A stretch of DNA of 64,000 nucleotides from Sebaldella sp. S0638 (GCF_024158605.1 NZ_JAMZGM010000012.1:1-64000); one strand, 5' to 3'. Shown: positions 44,427-53,907, numbered from the stretch's first letter. Numbers and translations are program-made. The notes: a model not told the origin generated them from the sequence alone.

Positions 44427-46190
44427 ATGGAAAGCCATTTACTATTTACTTTAATTTCATTTGTGTTTTTTACAGCTTTAGTAGGGGTTATCGCAGCAAA
44501 AATGGTCACTTCAGATGACCAGACTACTTCGAAAGGATATTTTTTAGCAGGTCAGGGGCTTACTGGTGTTTTTATAGCAGGGTCTATGCTGTTAACTAAT
44601 ATTTCTGCAGAAGGACTTGTAGGATTAAACGGACAATCTTACGGGAAAAATCTTTCAGGAATGGCGTGGGAATCCACGGCGGTAATTGCTACGGTAGTTA
44701 TGGCAATGGTATTTTTGCCCATATATCTGAGAAAAGGATATACAACACTTCCTGAATTTTTAGAAGACAGATATGATAAAGGTGTTCGAAGACTGGTTTC
44801 TTTATTGTTTCTGGCGGGGTACACGCTTTTTGGAATACCAGTATGTCTTTATGCAGGGGCAATAGGATTCAATCAGATATTCAATCTTTCAAAAATATTC
44901 GGTATATCTCCTTCATTATCTATGACTGTAATGATTGTACTTCTTGGAGTGATAGGAGCATTATATGCCATTTTCGGAGGTTTGAAAGCTGTAGCAGTAT
45001 CAGATACCATAAACGGTATACTCCTTATAATCGGAGGTCTTCTGGTTCCTATACTTGGTTTATGGGTACTTGGGAAAACACAGGGAGGCGGAATTATTAC
45101 AGGGCTGAATAATGTGATAAATACAAGTCCTGAGAAGCTGAATGCAATAGGCGGACCGAAAGATCCCGTACCGTTTCCTACGATATTTACCGGTATGCTT
45201 CTGGCAAATTTATTTTACTGGGGTACAAATCAGGTATTGATTCAGAGAGTGCTTGGTGCAAAAAATCTGAAAGAAGGACAAAAAGGAGTATTAATGTCAG
45301 GTTTCTTTAAAATACTTGTTCCGATAATATTGCTTTTTCCTGGAATAATAGCTTTTCACTTGATTCCCGGACTTCCGAAAGCAGATTTCGCATATCCGCA
45401 GCTTGTGGCAAAAGTTCTGCCGTGGCCGTTAGTGGGATTATTCTGTGCAGCACTTTTCGGAGCAATAATTTCTACATATAATTCACTGCTGAACTCAGCT
45501 TCTACGATTTTTATGCTTGATGTGTACAAGCCTGTAATAAATCCAAATATAGACGACAGGGAATTGGTAAAAAAGGCTAAAATAGTCGGGATAATAATGG
45601 CAGTATTTGCTATTATAGTGGCGCCTTCACTACAGTCAGTGGACGGAATATATAATTTCGGGAGAGCCGTAACCGGATTTTATAATATGCCTATAATAGC
45701 CGCAGTTCTTGCAGGAATGTTTACTAAGAGAGCAACAGCTTTAGGAATAAAGATAGCAGTAGGATTTCATATAGTATTTTATACACTGATGAAATATGTG
45801 ATAAAAATAGACACTCCTGAGTCATTATTCGGATTTACTGTACATTTTCTGCATGTGTTTGCTTTTTCGGTAATATGTATGTTTATAATAATGTTTGTGG
45901 TTTCTGCAATTAAGCCTGATGTTAAGGAATTTAACAGAAATTCAGTGGTAAACGAAGGATACGATATGACCCCCTGGGAACATGCGGCTCCAATAAGTTT
46001 TCTGCTTATAGCTTTTCTTATTTATATTTATATTATACTTTCACCTCTGGGAATAGCAACACAGAATAAAAATTACGGCTTTATAATTATAGTAACTTTA
46101 ATTATGGCAGGACTGGCAGTTATTGTATTCGGAAAGATAGCAATAAAAAAATATGCAGGAAGAAATGCAGTCGAGGAGGCTATCGAATGA
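44427..46190 (+). CDS. Sodium:solute symporter (SSS), probable SQ/SQ-glycoside importer
   Basis: 587 residues with about 14 membrane segments, SSS/SglT family. Recognisable stretches are GYFLAGQGLTGVFIAGSMLLTNISAEGLVGLNG near the start, YTTLPEFLEDRYDKGVR, GLFCAALFGAIISTYNSLLNSASTIFMLDVY and TGFYNMPIIAAVLAGMFTKRA. Relatives import hexoses with sodium. Position suggests uptake of sulfoquinovose or its glycerol glycoside. It overlaps the GH31 gene by four bases (ATGA), showing translational coupling. Confidence 0.85.
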   Translation: MESHLLFTLISFVFFTALVGVIAAKMVTSDDQTTSKGYFLAGQGLTGVFIAGSMLLTNISAEGLVGLNGQSYGKNLSGMAWESTAVIATVVMAMVFLPIYLRKGYTTLPEFLEDRYDKGVRRLVSLLFLAGYTLFGIPVCLYAGAIGFNQIFNLSKIFGISPSLSMTVMIVLLGVIGALYAIFGGLKAVAVSDTINGILLIIGGLLVPILGLWVLGKTQGGGIITGLNNVINTSPEKLNAIGGPKDPVPFPTIFTGMLLANLFYWGTNQVLIQRVLGAKNLKEGQKGVLMSGFFKILVPIILLFPGIIAFHLIPGLPKADFAYPQLVAKVLPWPLVGLFCAALFGAIISTYNSLLNSASTIFMLDVYKPVINPNIDDRELVKKAKIVGIIMAVFAIIVAPSLQSVDGIYNFGRAVTGFYNMPIIAAVLAGMFTKRATALGIKIAVGFHIVFYTLMKYVIKIDTPESLFGFTVHFLHVFAFSVICMFIIMFVVSAIKPDVKEFNRNSVVNEGYDMTPWEHAAPISFLLIAFLIYIYIILSPLGIATQNKNYGFIIIVTLIMAGLAVIVFGKIAIKKYAGRNAVEEAIE

Positions 46191-48238
46191 AAATAAATAT
46201 TATAAATAAAAATGAATTTGAAATAGTGTCAGAAAATGGAAATATTATAATAGATGCTAAAAGTAATAAGCCGTTTATTTATCTTGGGTTTGGAAAAGAA
46301 AAAATGGAGATGTACAGAGGGAATTTTGATATAAGTGATTATCTTACTGAAAGAGTTCCTCTGAAGGTAACAGGAGTGGTAAAAGACAGAGAAGACTGTA
46401 TTGTGACACTAAAAAAGAACGAGAATGATATTGAAGAAATGGTAATAAAAATAACAGAAAATAAAGATAGTGTAAATATAAAGTTTTTGACCCAGACATA
46501 TGAAGCAAACAGAATATGGATTCGAAGTGGAAGCAGTGTTTCTGAGAAAGTATACGGCTGCGGTGAACAGCTTACATATTTTAATATGAAAGGGAAAAAG
46601 TTTCCGCTCTGGACATCAGAGCCGGGAGTGGGAAGAAACAAAAATCTTTATACTACATGGCTGGCTGATGTGAAAGACAAAGCCGGCGGGGATTATTACA
46701 ATACCAATTATCCACAGCCTACATATATTTCAAGCAATAAATATTTTTTTCATATAGAAACAACATGTTATTCAGTATTTGATTTTTCAAATGAAGAGTT
46801 TACTGAAATGGAAGTATGGGGGATTCCTGAATTTATACACATACAGGAAGCAGAAACTTTTCTTTTGCTGGTGGAAAAGATATCGGATTATTTTGGTAAA
46901 CAGCCGGAACTGCCTGAGTGGGTTTATGACGGAATAATACTCGGCATTCAAGGTGGAACAGAACTTGTTTATGAGAAAGTAAAGCGTGCAAAAGAACTTG
47001 GAGTAAAAATATCAGGTGTATGGTGTCAGGATTGGGAAGGTATAAGGATGACATCTTTCGGAAAAAGACTTATGTGGAACTGGGAATGGGATAGAGATGT
47101 TTATCCTGAACTTGATAAGAAAATATGGGAATTAAAAGAGAGCAGCATAAGATTTTTGGGATATATAAATCCTTATCTTGCAGAAGAAAAGGATTTATTT
47201 AAGGAAGCAAGCCAAAAAGGATATCTTGCATTAAATGATAAAAATGAAGATTATCTGGTAGATTTTGGTGAATTTTATGCAGGAATAGTCGACTTTACAA
47301 ATACTGAGGCGGCAAAATGGTATAAGGACAGGGTTATCGGGAAAAATATGATAGATTTCGGCTTAGACGGCTGGATGGCAGACTTTGGAGAGTATCTTCC
47401 CATAGATTGTATCCTTTCCAATGGAGTAGACGCTAAAATAATGCATAATGCATGGCCTGCATTATGGGCAAAGGTAAATTACGAAGCTGTGGAAGAAGCG
47501 GGGAAACTTGGAGAGATAGTATATTTTATGAGGGCAGGATTCACAGGGATACAAAAATACTGTACTTTACTATGGGCAGGAGATCAGTCTGTAGACTGGC
47601 CTGTGGATGACGGACTGGCTTCTGTGGTATGTGGTGCATTATCAAGCGGAATGCTGGGGAATGGTCTTCACCACAGTGATATAGGCGGGTATACTACACT
47701 TCACGGAATGAAAAGAACAAAGGAATTATTTATGAGATGGGCAGAAATGGGATCATTCACACCTTTTCTCAGAACACATGAAGGGAACAGACCGGGAGAT
47801 AATCATCAGTTTGACAGCGATGACGAGACACTGGAACATCTCGCGGTAATGACAGGTATATATGTGAAGCTGGTACCATATATAAAAATGCTGGTGAAGG
47901 AAAATGCGGAAAAAGGAATACCGGTGCAAAGACCCCTGTTTTTACATTATGAGAATGATAAAAACTGTTATGATATAAAATATCAATATATGCTGGGTGA
48001 AGATATCATAGTAGCTCCTGTTTACGATAAAGGAGCCGAAGAATGGGAAGTTTACCTGCCCAAAGGAGAAAAGTGGATACATTTTTGGACAGGAAAGAGC
48101 TATGAAGGGGGAAGCAGTATAAAGGTAAAATCTCCAATAGGACAAATACCGGCATTTTATAAAGAAGGCAGTAAACATACAGAAATTTTTATGTCTGCTG
48201 CAAAAGAAAATCCTATGAGACAATGGAATGTGGAATAA
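46187..48238 (+). CDS. Sulfoquinovosidase (GH31, YihQ-type)
   Basis: 683 residues, cytoplasmic. The sequence follows E. coli YihQ closely. D399 in WMADFGEY is the nucleophile and D466 in WAGDQSVDW the acid/base. The sulfonate-binding set is present: R294 and W297 in GKRLMWNW and Y502 in IGGYTT, corresponding to Arg301, Trp304 and Tyr508 of YihQ. These separate sulfoquinovosidases from ordinary GH31 alpha-glucosidases. The enzyme releases SQ from alpha-sulfoquinovosyl glycerol and similar glycosides. This gene anchors the identification of the whole operon. Confidence 0.93.
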   Translation: MKINIINKNEFEIVSENGNIIIDAKSNKPFIYLGFGKEKMEMYRGNFDISDYLTERVPLKVTGVVKDREDCIVTLKKNENDIEEMVIKITENKDSVNIKFLTQTYEANRIWIRSGSSVSEKVYGCGEQLTYFNMKGKKFPLWTSEPGVGRNKNLYTTWLADVKDKAGGDYYNTNYPQPTYISSNKYFFHIETTCYSVFDFSNEEFTEMEVWGIPEFIHIQEAETFLLLVEKISDYFGKQPELPEWVYDGIILGIQGGTELVYEKVKRAKELGVKISGVWCQDWEGIRMTSFGKRLMWNWEWDRDVYPELDKKIWELKESSIRFLGYINPYLAEEKDLFKEASQKGYLALNDKNEDYLVDFGEFYAGIVDFTNTEAAKWYKDRVIGKNMIDFGLDGWMADFGEYLPIDCILSNGVDAKIMHNAWPALWAKVNYEAVEEAGKLGEIVYFMRAGFTGIQKYCTLLWAGDQSVDWPVDDGLASVVCGALSSGMLGNGLHHSDIGGYTTLHGMKRTKELFMRWAEMGSFTPFLRTHEGNRPGDNHQFDSDDETLEHLAVMTGIYVKLVPYIKMLVKENAEKGIPVQRPLFLHYENDKNCYDIKYQYMLGEDIIVAPVYDKGAEEWEVYLPKGEKWIHFWTGKSYEGGSSIKVKSPIGQIPAFYKEGSKHTEIFMSAAKENPMRQWNVE

Positions 48239-48274
48239 TTAGAAAACAGGACAGAAAAGAAAGGAACCTGATAA

Positions 48275-48988
48275 ATGACAGAATTTTTATATTATCTGGT
48301 GGTTTTAGGGTCGAATATTATACAGGGAATAACAGGATTCGCAGGGACAATACTGGCAATGCCCTTTGCAGTAATGCTTATAGGAATAGATAAATCAAAA
48401 TTTATACTTAATTTTTTGGGAATTGCAGCAAGTATCTGGATTGTGGCAGTGAATCATAAAATGGTAAATAAAAAGGAACTGAAACATATAGTGATATTTA
48501 TGGGAATCGGACTTATAGCGGGACTTTTCCTCGGGCGAATAACAGCTCCGGGAATTCTGATAAAAATACTCCCTGTAATAATATTAATTGTGGCAGTCAG
48601 AGGACTTTTAAATATAAACAGCACTAAGACCATAGAAAATAAAACAATATTGATACTTATACTGTTGTTCTCAGGAATTGTACATGGAATGTTTGTCATA
48701 GGAGGGCCTTTTCTGGTAATATATGCCAGCCAGACTATGAAAAATAAAGGAGAATTCCGGGCTACACTTTCTTTTGTATGGATTATTCTGAATTCAGTAA
48801 TTTTATTTAGTAATTTTGAAAAAATATTTATACCGGAATACTGCATACAAAGTATTATATCAGTGATACCTTTGATAATCGGAATGTATATAGGGAATAA
48901 ACTGCATAATAAGATGAGCCAGAAATTTTTTATGATATTAACTTTTATTTTACTGATTTTGTCTGCAGTTCCGCTCTTTTTTCTATAG
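48275..48988 (+). CDS. TauE/SafE-family sulfonate exporter
   Basis: 237 residues, nearly all membrane segments (about seven or eight). The TauE/SafE pattern is visible: IIQGITGFAGTILAMPFAVMLIG at the start and GIVHGMFVIGGPFLVIYASQ in the second half. In sulfoglycolytic bacteria TauE-type proteins export the C3-sulfonate end product; here that would be DHPS (or sulfolactate). It lies between the glycosidase and the dha genes. Confidence 0.85.
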   Translation: MTEFLYYLVVLGSNIIQGITGFAGTILAMPFAVMLIGIDKSKFILNFLGIAASIWIVAVNHKMVNKKELKHIVIFMGIGLIAGLFLGRITAPGILIKILPVIILIVAVRGLLNINSTKTIENKTILILILLFSGIVHGMFVIGGPFLVIYASQTMKNKGEFRATLSFVWIILNSVILFSNFEKIFIPEYCIQSIISVIPLIIGMYIGNKLHNKMSQKFFMILTFILLILSAVPLFFL

Positions 48989-49011
48989 AAAAATAAGATA
49001 TAGGAGATAAT

Positions 49012-49422
49012 ATGGATAAAAAAAATAATATGGTAGGAATTGTAGTAGTCTGCCATAATAGAAAACTTGCCCGGGAGCTGATAAATTTCAGCAGGGAGAT
49101 GCAGCATGCTGAATTTGGCATAGAAAACGGCGGGGGAACAGGTACGGAATCTTACGGGACAAATCCGGAAATAATAATAGAAGCTGTGAGAGAAGCTGAC
49201 AGAGGCAGCGGGGTGCTGATTTTCGTAGACTTGGGAAGTGCGATAATGAGTACGGAGATAGCTCTGGAAATGCTAAACGGGGAGATAGAAGCCAGAATAG
49301 CTGATGTCCCTCTGATTGAAGGACTGATATCAGCAGTAGCAGGAAATTTTCAGGGAGTAACATTGGATGAACTGGAAAAAACAGCAATGGAGAGTAAATC
49401 TTATAGTAAATTAGCACTCTAA
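49012..49422 (+). CDS. dhaM: PTS-dependent dihydroxyacetone kinase, phosphotransfer subunit
   Basis: 136 residues, a single EIIA-Man-like domain as in Gram-positive DhaM. The phosphorylated histidine is H15 in VVVCHNRKLA. GGGTGTESYGTNPEII and VDLGSAIMSTEIAL follow the DhaM pattern. It passes phosphate from HPr to the ADP bound in DhaL. The HPr and EI domains found in E. coli DhaM are absent. It begins 23 bases after the exporter gene, so the dha genes continue the SQ operon. Confidence 0.88.
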   Translation: MDKKNNMVGIVVVCHNRKLARELINFSREMQHAEFGIENGGGTGTESYGTNPEIIIEAVREADRGSGVLIFVDLGSAIMSTEIALEMLNGEIEARIADVPLIEGLISAVAGNFQGVTLDELEKTAMESKSYSKLAL

Positions 49423-49464
49423 AGAATGATGAATATGTAATTCAATCTAAAAATACAATGATAT

Positions 49465-49492
49465 TTCGGCAGTAAAAAATTCTTCTGCCGGA
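49465..49492 (+). other. Hairpin between dhaM and dhaK
   Basis: TTCGGCAG pairs with CTGCCGGA around an A/T loop (arms 49465-49472 and 49485-49492). There is no T-run, so it is more likely an mRNA stability or processing element than a terminator. Confidence 0.5.
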
Positions 49493-49527
49493 TGTTAGGA
49501 CAGCTGATCCAAAAAGGAGTATTGTTT

Positions 49528-50514
49528 ATGAAAAAACTTATAAATAAAACAGAGAATATAGTAACAGAGATGCTGGAAGGCATTGCAGCAGCCAATCCGG
49601 AAAAATTGGTGAAAATAGAAAATTATAATATTATAGCCAGAAAAGAGAAAAAGAAAAAAACAGGAATTGTAAGCGGAGGAGGGAGCGGACATGAGCCTGC
49701 ACATGCGGGATTCGTAGGCTATGGTATGTTGGATGCGGCTGTTTCGGGAGAAGTGTTTACTTCGCCCACTCCGGATCAGGTTCTTGAAGGAATAAAAGCC
49801 GCAGATAACGGTGAAGGCGTACTGCTTATTATAAAAAATTATTCCGGAGATGTAATGAATTTTGAAATGGCAGCGGAAATGGCTGAAATGGAAGGAATAA
49901 AAGTAGAAAAAATAGTTGTCGGTGATGATATAGCAGTGGAAAACAGCACATATACAATAGGAAAACGTGGAATTGCCGGCACGTTGTTTGTACATAAGAC
50001 AGCGGGAGCAGCCGCAGAGAATGGCGAAAGGCTGGAAAAAGTAAAGGAAGTAGCAGAGAAAGCTGCCGGAAATATAACTTCTATGGGAATGTCATTAGGC
50101 TCTTGTATAGTACCGGCATCAGGGAAAGCAGGGTTTGAGCTGGGAGAAAATGAAGTGGAAATCGGAATGGGAATACACGGCGAACCGGGAACACACAGGG
50201 AAATACTGAAAAGTGCTGATGAGCATACTGAATATATAATGGGAAAAATTTTAAGTGAAAGCGGACTAAAAAAGGGTGATAAAGCAGCTGTAATGGTAAA
50301 TGGTCTGGGGGCAACACCTTTGATGGAACTTTATATTATAAATAATAAAATATCAAAAATATTAAATGAAAAAGGAATAGAGACTCACAGAACATTTGTA
50401 GGTAATTTTATGACTGCGCTGGAAATGCCGGGGTTTTCTATAACAGTAATGAAACTGGATAGTGAACTTATAAAATATCTTGATTTTAAAACAGAGATAG
50501 GAATTTTTAGTTAG
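49528..50514 (+). CDS. dhaK: Dihydroxyacetone kinase subunit DhaK
   Basis: 328 residues from ATG 49528, preceded by AAAAGGAG; an in-frame ATG 36 bases earlier lies in the hairpin region. It binds dihydroxyacetone covalently through H217 in GMGIHGEPG, with H55 in SGGGSGHEPAHAGFVG. The C-terminal KGDKAAVMVNGLGATPLMELYI segment is typical. With DhaL and DhaM it converts dihydroxyacetone to DHAP at the expense of PEP. Confidence 0.93.
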   Translation: MKKLINKTENIVTEMLEGIAAANPEKLVKIENYNIIARKEKKKKTGIVSGGGSGHEPAHAGFVGYGMLDAAVSGEVFTSPTPDQVLEGIKAADNGEGVLLIIKNYSGDVMNFEMAAEMAEMEGIKVEKIVVGDDIAVENSTYTIGKRGIAGTLFVHKTAGAAAENGERLEKVKEVAEKAAGNITSMGMSLGSCIVPASGKAGFELGENEVEIGMGIHGEPGTHREILKSADEHTEYIMGKILSESGLKKGDKAAVMVNGLGATPLMELYIINNKISKILNEKGIETHRTFVGNFMTALEMPGFSITVMKLDSELIKYLDFKTEIGIFS

Positions 50515-50599
50515 TATACAGAAAATTTAAATTTTATATTTTAGAATTTTGACAGGATGTTTGGCCAGAAATTGAAATTCTAAAGACAGGAGTTTTAAA

Positions 50600-51232
50600 A
50601 TGGATAATCTGACAGGAAAGTTTCTGAAACTTTTGGATAAGGCTGCTGATGAGATAATAAATAATGAAGAGCTTCTTACAGATCTGGACAGAAAAATAGG
50701 GGACAGCGATCACGGCATAAATATGAAAAGAGGTTTTGGCGAAATAAAAAAAGCATTGCCTGAGTATGAAAAACTAGAAGTTTCAGAGGTATTAACAAAG
50801 TGTGCAATGATATTAATTACTAAAGTAGGCGGGGCTTCAGGGCCTTTGTACGGAACAGCTTTCATGAGGGCAGGGACGGCTTTGAAAGGAAAGAATGATA
50901 AAGAGATATTAAATAATGAAATATTGTGTAATGCATTAAGTGAAGCAGTGAAAGGAATAAAAGAAAGAGGAAAGGCAGAACCCGGGGACAAAACAATGAT
51001 TGATGTTCTTACGCCTGTTCTCGAAGAGCTTTCAGCGGCACAGGAAACAGAAAGTAAAAAAGAAATTCTGGGGAGAATGCTTGAAAAAGCCTATGAAGGT
51101 TTGGAATATACAAAAACAATTCAGGCTAAGAAAGGAAGAGCCAGTTATCTCGGGGAAAGAAGCATAGGGACAGAAGATCCGGGGGCATATTCCAGTTATC
51201 TTATATTAAAAGCGATAAGTGAAAATATATAA
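50600..51232 (+). CDS. dhaL: Dihydroxyacetone kinase subunit DhaL
   Basis: 210 residues, all-helical ADP-binding subunit. DRKIGDSDHGINMKRG holds the magnesium-binding aspartates; GGASGPLYGTAFMRAG and the late GRASYLGERSIGTEDPGA complete the signature. ADP stays bound and is rephosphorylated by DhaM. AGGAG lies before the ATG after an 86-base gap from dhaK. Confidence 0.93.
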   Translation: MDNLTGKFLKLLDKAADEIINNEELLTDLDRKIGDSDHGINMKRGFGEIKKALPEYEKLEVSEVLTKCAMILITKVGGASGPLYGTAFMRAGTALKGKNDKEILNNEILCNALSEAVKGIKERGKAEPGDKTMIDVLTPVLEELSAAQETESKKEILGRMLEKAYEGLEYTKTIQAKKGRASYLGERSIGTEDPGAYSSYLILKAISENI

Positions 51233-51257
51233 AAAAATTCTGAGAGGTGAAAATAAT

Positions 51258-52352
51258 ATGGAAAAAATAATTATATCTCCTTCAAAATATGTGCAAGGAG
51301 CGGGAGTTTTGAAAAAACTGCCTGAATATTTAAACAGAATGGGAGATAATGTACTTGTAATATGTGATGATTTTGTGATGAATCTGGTAAAAGATGATAT
51401 TAATGAAGCGTATAAAAACGAAGAGTCAAAAGCAGAATTTGAAAAGTTTAACGGAGAGTGTTCGAGAGAAGAGATAAACAGAATGATAGAAATAATAAAA
51501 GAAAGAAATATAAACTGTATAACAGGTGTAGGCGGCGGAAAGACACTGGATACAGCTAAGGCAGCGGCATTTTATACGAAGATTCCTGTAGCTGTGGTGC
51601 CGACAATAGCTTCTACAGATGCTCCGTGCAGCGCGTTATCTGTAATTTATACTCCGGAGGGTGTTTTTAGCGAGTATCTTATGATTCCAAAAAATCCGGA
51701 TATAGTGATTATGGATACAAAGATAATAGCTTCAGCCCCTGTAAGACTTCTTCTTTCAGGAATGGGAGATGCACTGGCTACATATTTTGAAGCAAGAGCA
51801 TGTCAAAAAGCAGAGGCAGTATCTATGGCAGGAGGAACTTCTACAAAGGCGGCACTTGCTTTGGCGGAATTATGTTATAAAACACTCCTTGAAGACGGGT
51901 ACAGTGCAAAAATAGCAGCTGAAAATAAGGTAGTGACAAAGGCACTGGAGAATATAATAGAAGCAAATACATATTTAAGCGGAATAGGATTCGAAAGCAG
52001 CGGTCTTGCCGCGGCTCATGCCATACATAACGGACTTACTGTAATAGAAGAGCTTCATCATTTATATCATGGTGAAAAAGTAGTATTTGGAACATTAACA
52101 CAACTCGTACTTGAAAATGCACCTCAGGAAGAGTTGAATACAGTTCTGGCTTTCTGCAAAAAAGTCGGACTGCCTGTATGCTTGAAGGATATGGGATTAG
52201 AAGTAATAAATTATGAAAAAATGTACGAAGCAGCCAAAGCAGCTTGTGCAGACGGGGAAACTATCCATAATATGCCGTTTAAAGTGACGCCGTCTGATGT
52301 TTATGCAGCTATGCTTACAGCTGATAAAATAGGTGAAGAGTTCGGGAGATAA
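51258..52352 (+). CDS. gldA: Glycerol dehydrogenase
   Basis: 364 residues from ATG 51258 (GAGAGGTG upstream; an in-frame ATG at 51219 lies within dhaL). Iron/zinc-type polyol dehydrogenase of the GldA group: GVGGGKTLDTAKAAA binds NAD, PTIASTDAPCSALSVIY is typical of GldA, and the metal ligands include the Asp in GMGDALATYFEARA and His in AAHAIHNGL and ELHHLYHGEKV. It oxidises glycerol to dihydroxyacetone, the DhaK substrate. Last gene before the operon terminator. Confidence 0.92.
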   Translation: MEKIIISPSKYVQGAGVLKKLPEYLNRMGDNVLVICDDFVMNLVKDDINEAYKNEESKAEFEKFNGECSREEINRMIEIIKERNINCITGVGGGKTLDTAKAAAFYTKIPVAVVPTIASTDAPCSALSVIYTPEGVFSEYLMIPKNPDIVIMDTKIIASAPVRLLLSGMGDALATYFEARACQKAEAVSMAGGTSTKAALALAELCYKTLLEDGYSAKIAAENKVVTKALENIIEANTYLSGIGFESSGLAAAHAIHNGLTVIEELHHLYHGEKVVFGTLTQLVLENAPQEELNTVLAFCKKVGLPVCLKDMGLEVINYEKMYEAAKAACADGETIHNMPFKVTPSDVYAAMLTADKIGEEFGR

Positions 52353-52365
52353 ATTATTTGATAAT

Positions 52366-52419
52366 TAAATTTAAGGAGTGTATCGCGGCAAGAGTATGCA
52401 CTTCTTAATTTATTTTTTA
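52366..52419 (+). terminator. Terminator after gldA
   Basis: TTAAGGAGTGTAT (52371-52383) pairs with ATGCACTTCTTAA (52396-52408) using G-U pairs; a T-run follows at 52414-52419. Confidence 0.8.
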
Positions 52420-52451
52420 GTCTGATAAATAGAGACCAACAGTAATTCAAG

Positions 52452-52480
52452 TTGAAATAAAGGGCTAAAATTGCTATAAT
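52452..52480 (+). promoter_or_regulatory. Promoter of the second ROK regulator
   Basis: TTGAAA (52452-52457), 17-base spacer, TATAAT (52475-52480), 35 bases before the regulator start. Confidence 0.75.
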
Positions 52481-52515
52481 TATAAGAAATTCATAATAGA
52501 GATGGTGGATATAAT

Positions 52516-53688
52516 TTGGCTAAGTATAGTGGGATAAATATGAATATGGCACGTATTCAGAATATAGAGACTATATTAAATTTAATAAGGGAAAGCGGGT
52601 CTATCTCCAAAAAGGAAATAGCTTCAAAACTAAATTTGACACGGGCAGCTGTTACTATTATATGTAATGATCTGATAGATATGAGATATCTGGAGCCTGT
52701 AGGCGAAAAAAAATCGAATAAAGCAGGAAGAAATGAAATTCTGCTTGATTTGAATTACGATTTTAAGCATATTTTTGGAATTAAGCTGGAAAGAGAAGAG
52801 ATAAGTATAACTTTAAGTAATTTGAAACCAGATCTGATTGTTTTGGAAAATTATAGTATGAAAAAATTTGAAAATGAAATAATTCTTATTGAATTTCTTA
52901 TAGAGAGACTAATTGCTATATTAAAAGAAAATAATATGACTGTAAAAGACATAGTAGGTTTAGGGCTTTCAGTAGTGGGGAAAGTAGATTTTGATCATTC
53001 CAGAAGTCTTGATACATACGGAGTTTTTGCAGATAAGGAGATAAACTGGAAAGAGCTCATAGAAAACCGGATAGATATAAACGTAGTGGTGGATAATAAT
53101 GTTAATTGTCTTTCACTAGCAGAAATATATATAAGAAACAAGAGAAATAACTTTTTATTCCTGAAATACGGACCGAAACTAGGTGGGTCAATTATTTTTG
53201 ATAGAGAGTCTTTTTCACAAAAAAGCAATGATATGGCAGAAATAGGGCATTTTCTGATAAAGCACGGGGGACAGTATATTTATATTGAAGATCTGATATC
53301 CTACGAAAGAATAGTAAATGCCATAATAGAGAATACATCAGGTTTTCAGGTTTTTCATAAAAAGTATAAAGATACTCCGAAAGGTAAAATACTGAAAAAC
53401 TTTCTTGCAGTATGTACAGATAAAACTACTAATGAATTTAAATATTTAAAATATATTGTAGAAATGCTGGCTCTGGTAATATATAATTCATCCAATCTGG
53501 TGAATTTTGACAAAATAATTTTATACGGAGAAATATTTGAAAAAGGACTAATAATTGATATAATAAATGATTTTTTGAGGCAGCATGATAAATACGATAT
53601 AGTAGTGGAAAAGAGTATACTGCCTGTTGATTTTTCACTGGGGCCTAATTATTTGATATTAAATGAGATGATATTTAAAAAATATTAG
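52516..53688 (+). CDS. ROK-family regulator, probable SQ/glycerol operon repressor
   Basis: 390 residues. The TTG start follows GATGGTGGA; ATG 52540 is an alternative. The helix-turn-helix is SISKKEIASKLNLTRAAVTIICNDLI, then a ROK domain (GLGLSVVGKVDFD, VVVDNNVNCLSLAEIYI, GPKLGGSIIFDRE). The zinc-binding CxCGxxGC motif of ROK kinases is missing, which is common in diverged regulators. It has its own promoter and directly follows the SQ operon, so the palindrome at 40805-40827 is its likely target. SQ operons elsewhere are often controlled by other regulator families. Confidence 0.82.
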   Translation: MAKYSGINMNMARIQNIETILNLIRESGSISKKEIASKLNLTRAAVTIICNDLIDMRYLEPVGEKKSNKAGRNEILLDLNYDFKHIFGIKLEREEISITLSNLKPDLIVLENYSMKKFENEIILIEFLIERLIAILKENNMTVKDIVGLGLSVVGKVDFDHSRSLDTYGVFADKEINWKELIENRIDINVVVDNNVNCLSLAEIYIRNKRNNFLFLKYGPKLGGSIIFDRESFSQKSNDMAEIGHFLIKHGGQYIYIEDLISYERIVNAIIENTSGFQVFHKKYKDTPKGKILKNFLAVCTDKTTNEFKYLKYIVEMLALVIYNSSNLVNFDKIILYGEIFEKGLIIDIINDFLRQHDKYDIVVEKSILPVDFSLGPNYLILNEMIFKKY

Positions 53689-53746
53689 ACCTGAAAAATA
53701 ATATTTTAAGATATAGATAAATAATACAATAAAAATAAATTTCGAG

Positions 53747-53893
53747 AAAAAGCTGTTTTGCAGACAGTTTTTTTCTTTAGAAGCGAATTTGAAAACAGCG
53801 GCAGATGAGCAGGGCGGATATTGAAAAATTTATAAAAAAACTGTATCAGCCGAAATGAAATATATTTGAAACTTCCAGTGATACAGTTTTTAT
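53747..53893. terminator. Terminators between convergent genes
   Basis: A first hairpin uses CTGT/ACAG with a T-run (53747-53775). A second, longer stem AAAACTGTATC/GATACAGTTTT (53837-53847 with 53880-53890) has A and T runs on both sides and can end transcription from either strand. Confidence 0.7.
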
Positions 53894-53907
53894 TTATTTT
53901 TATGTTT

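Noticed and set aside
46187-48238. Ordinary GH31 alpha-glucosidase or alpha-xylosidase
   Set aside because: The sulfonate-binding Arg, Trp and Tyr positions and the long YihQ-like stretches fit sulfoquinovosidase instead.
48454-49107. 217-codon antisense frame over the TauE and dhaM genes
   Set aside because: Hydrophobic only because it mirrors a membrane protein gene; spans two real genes.
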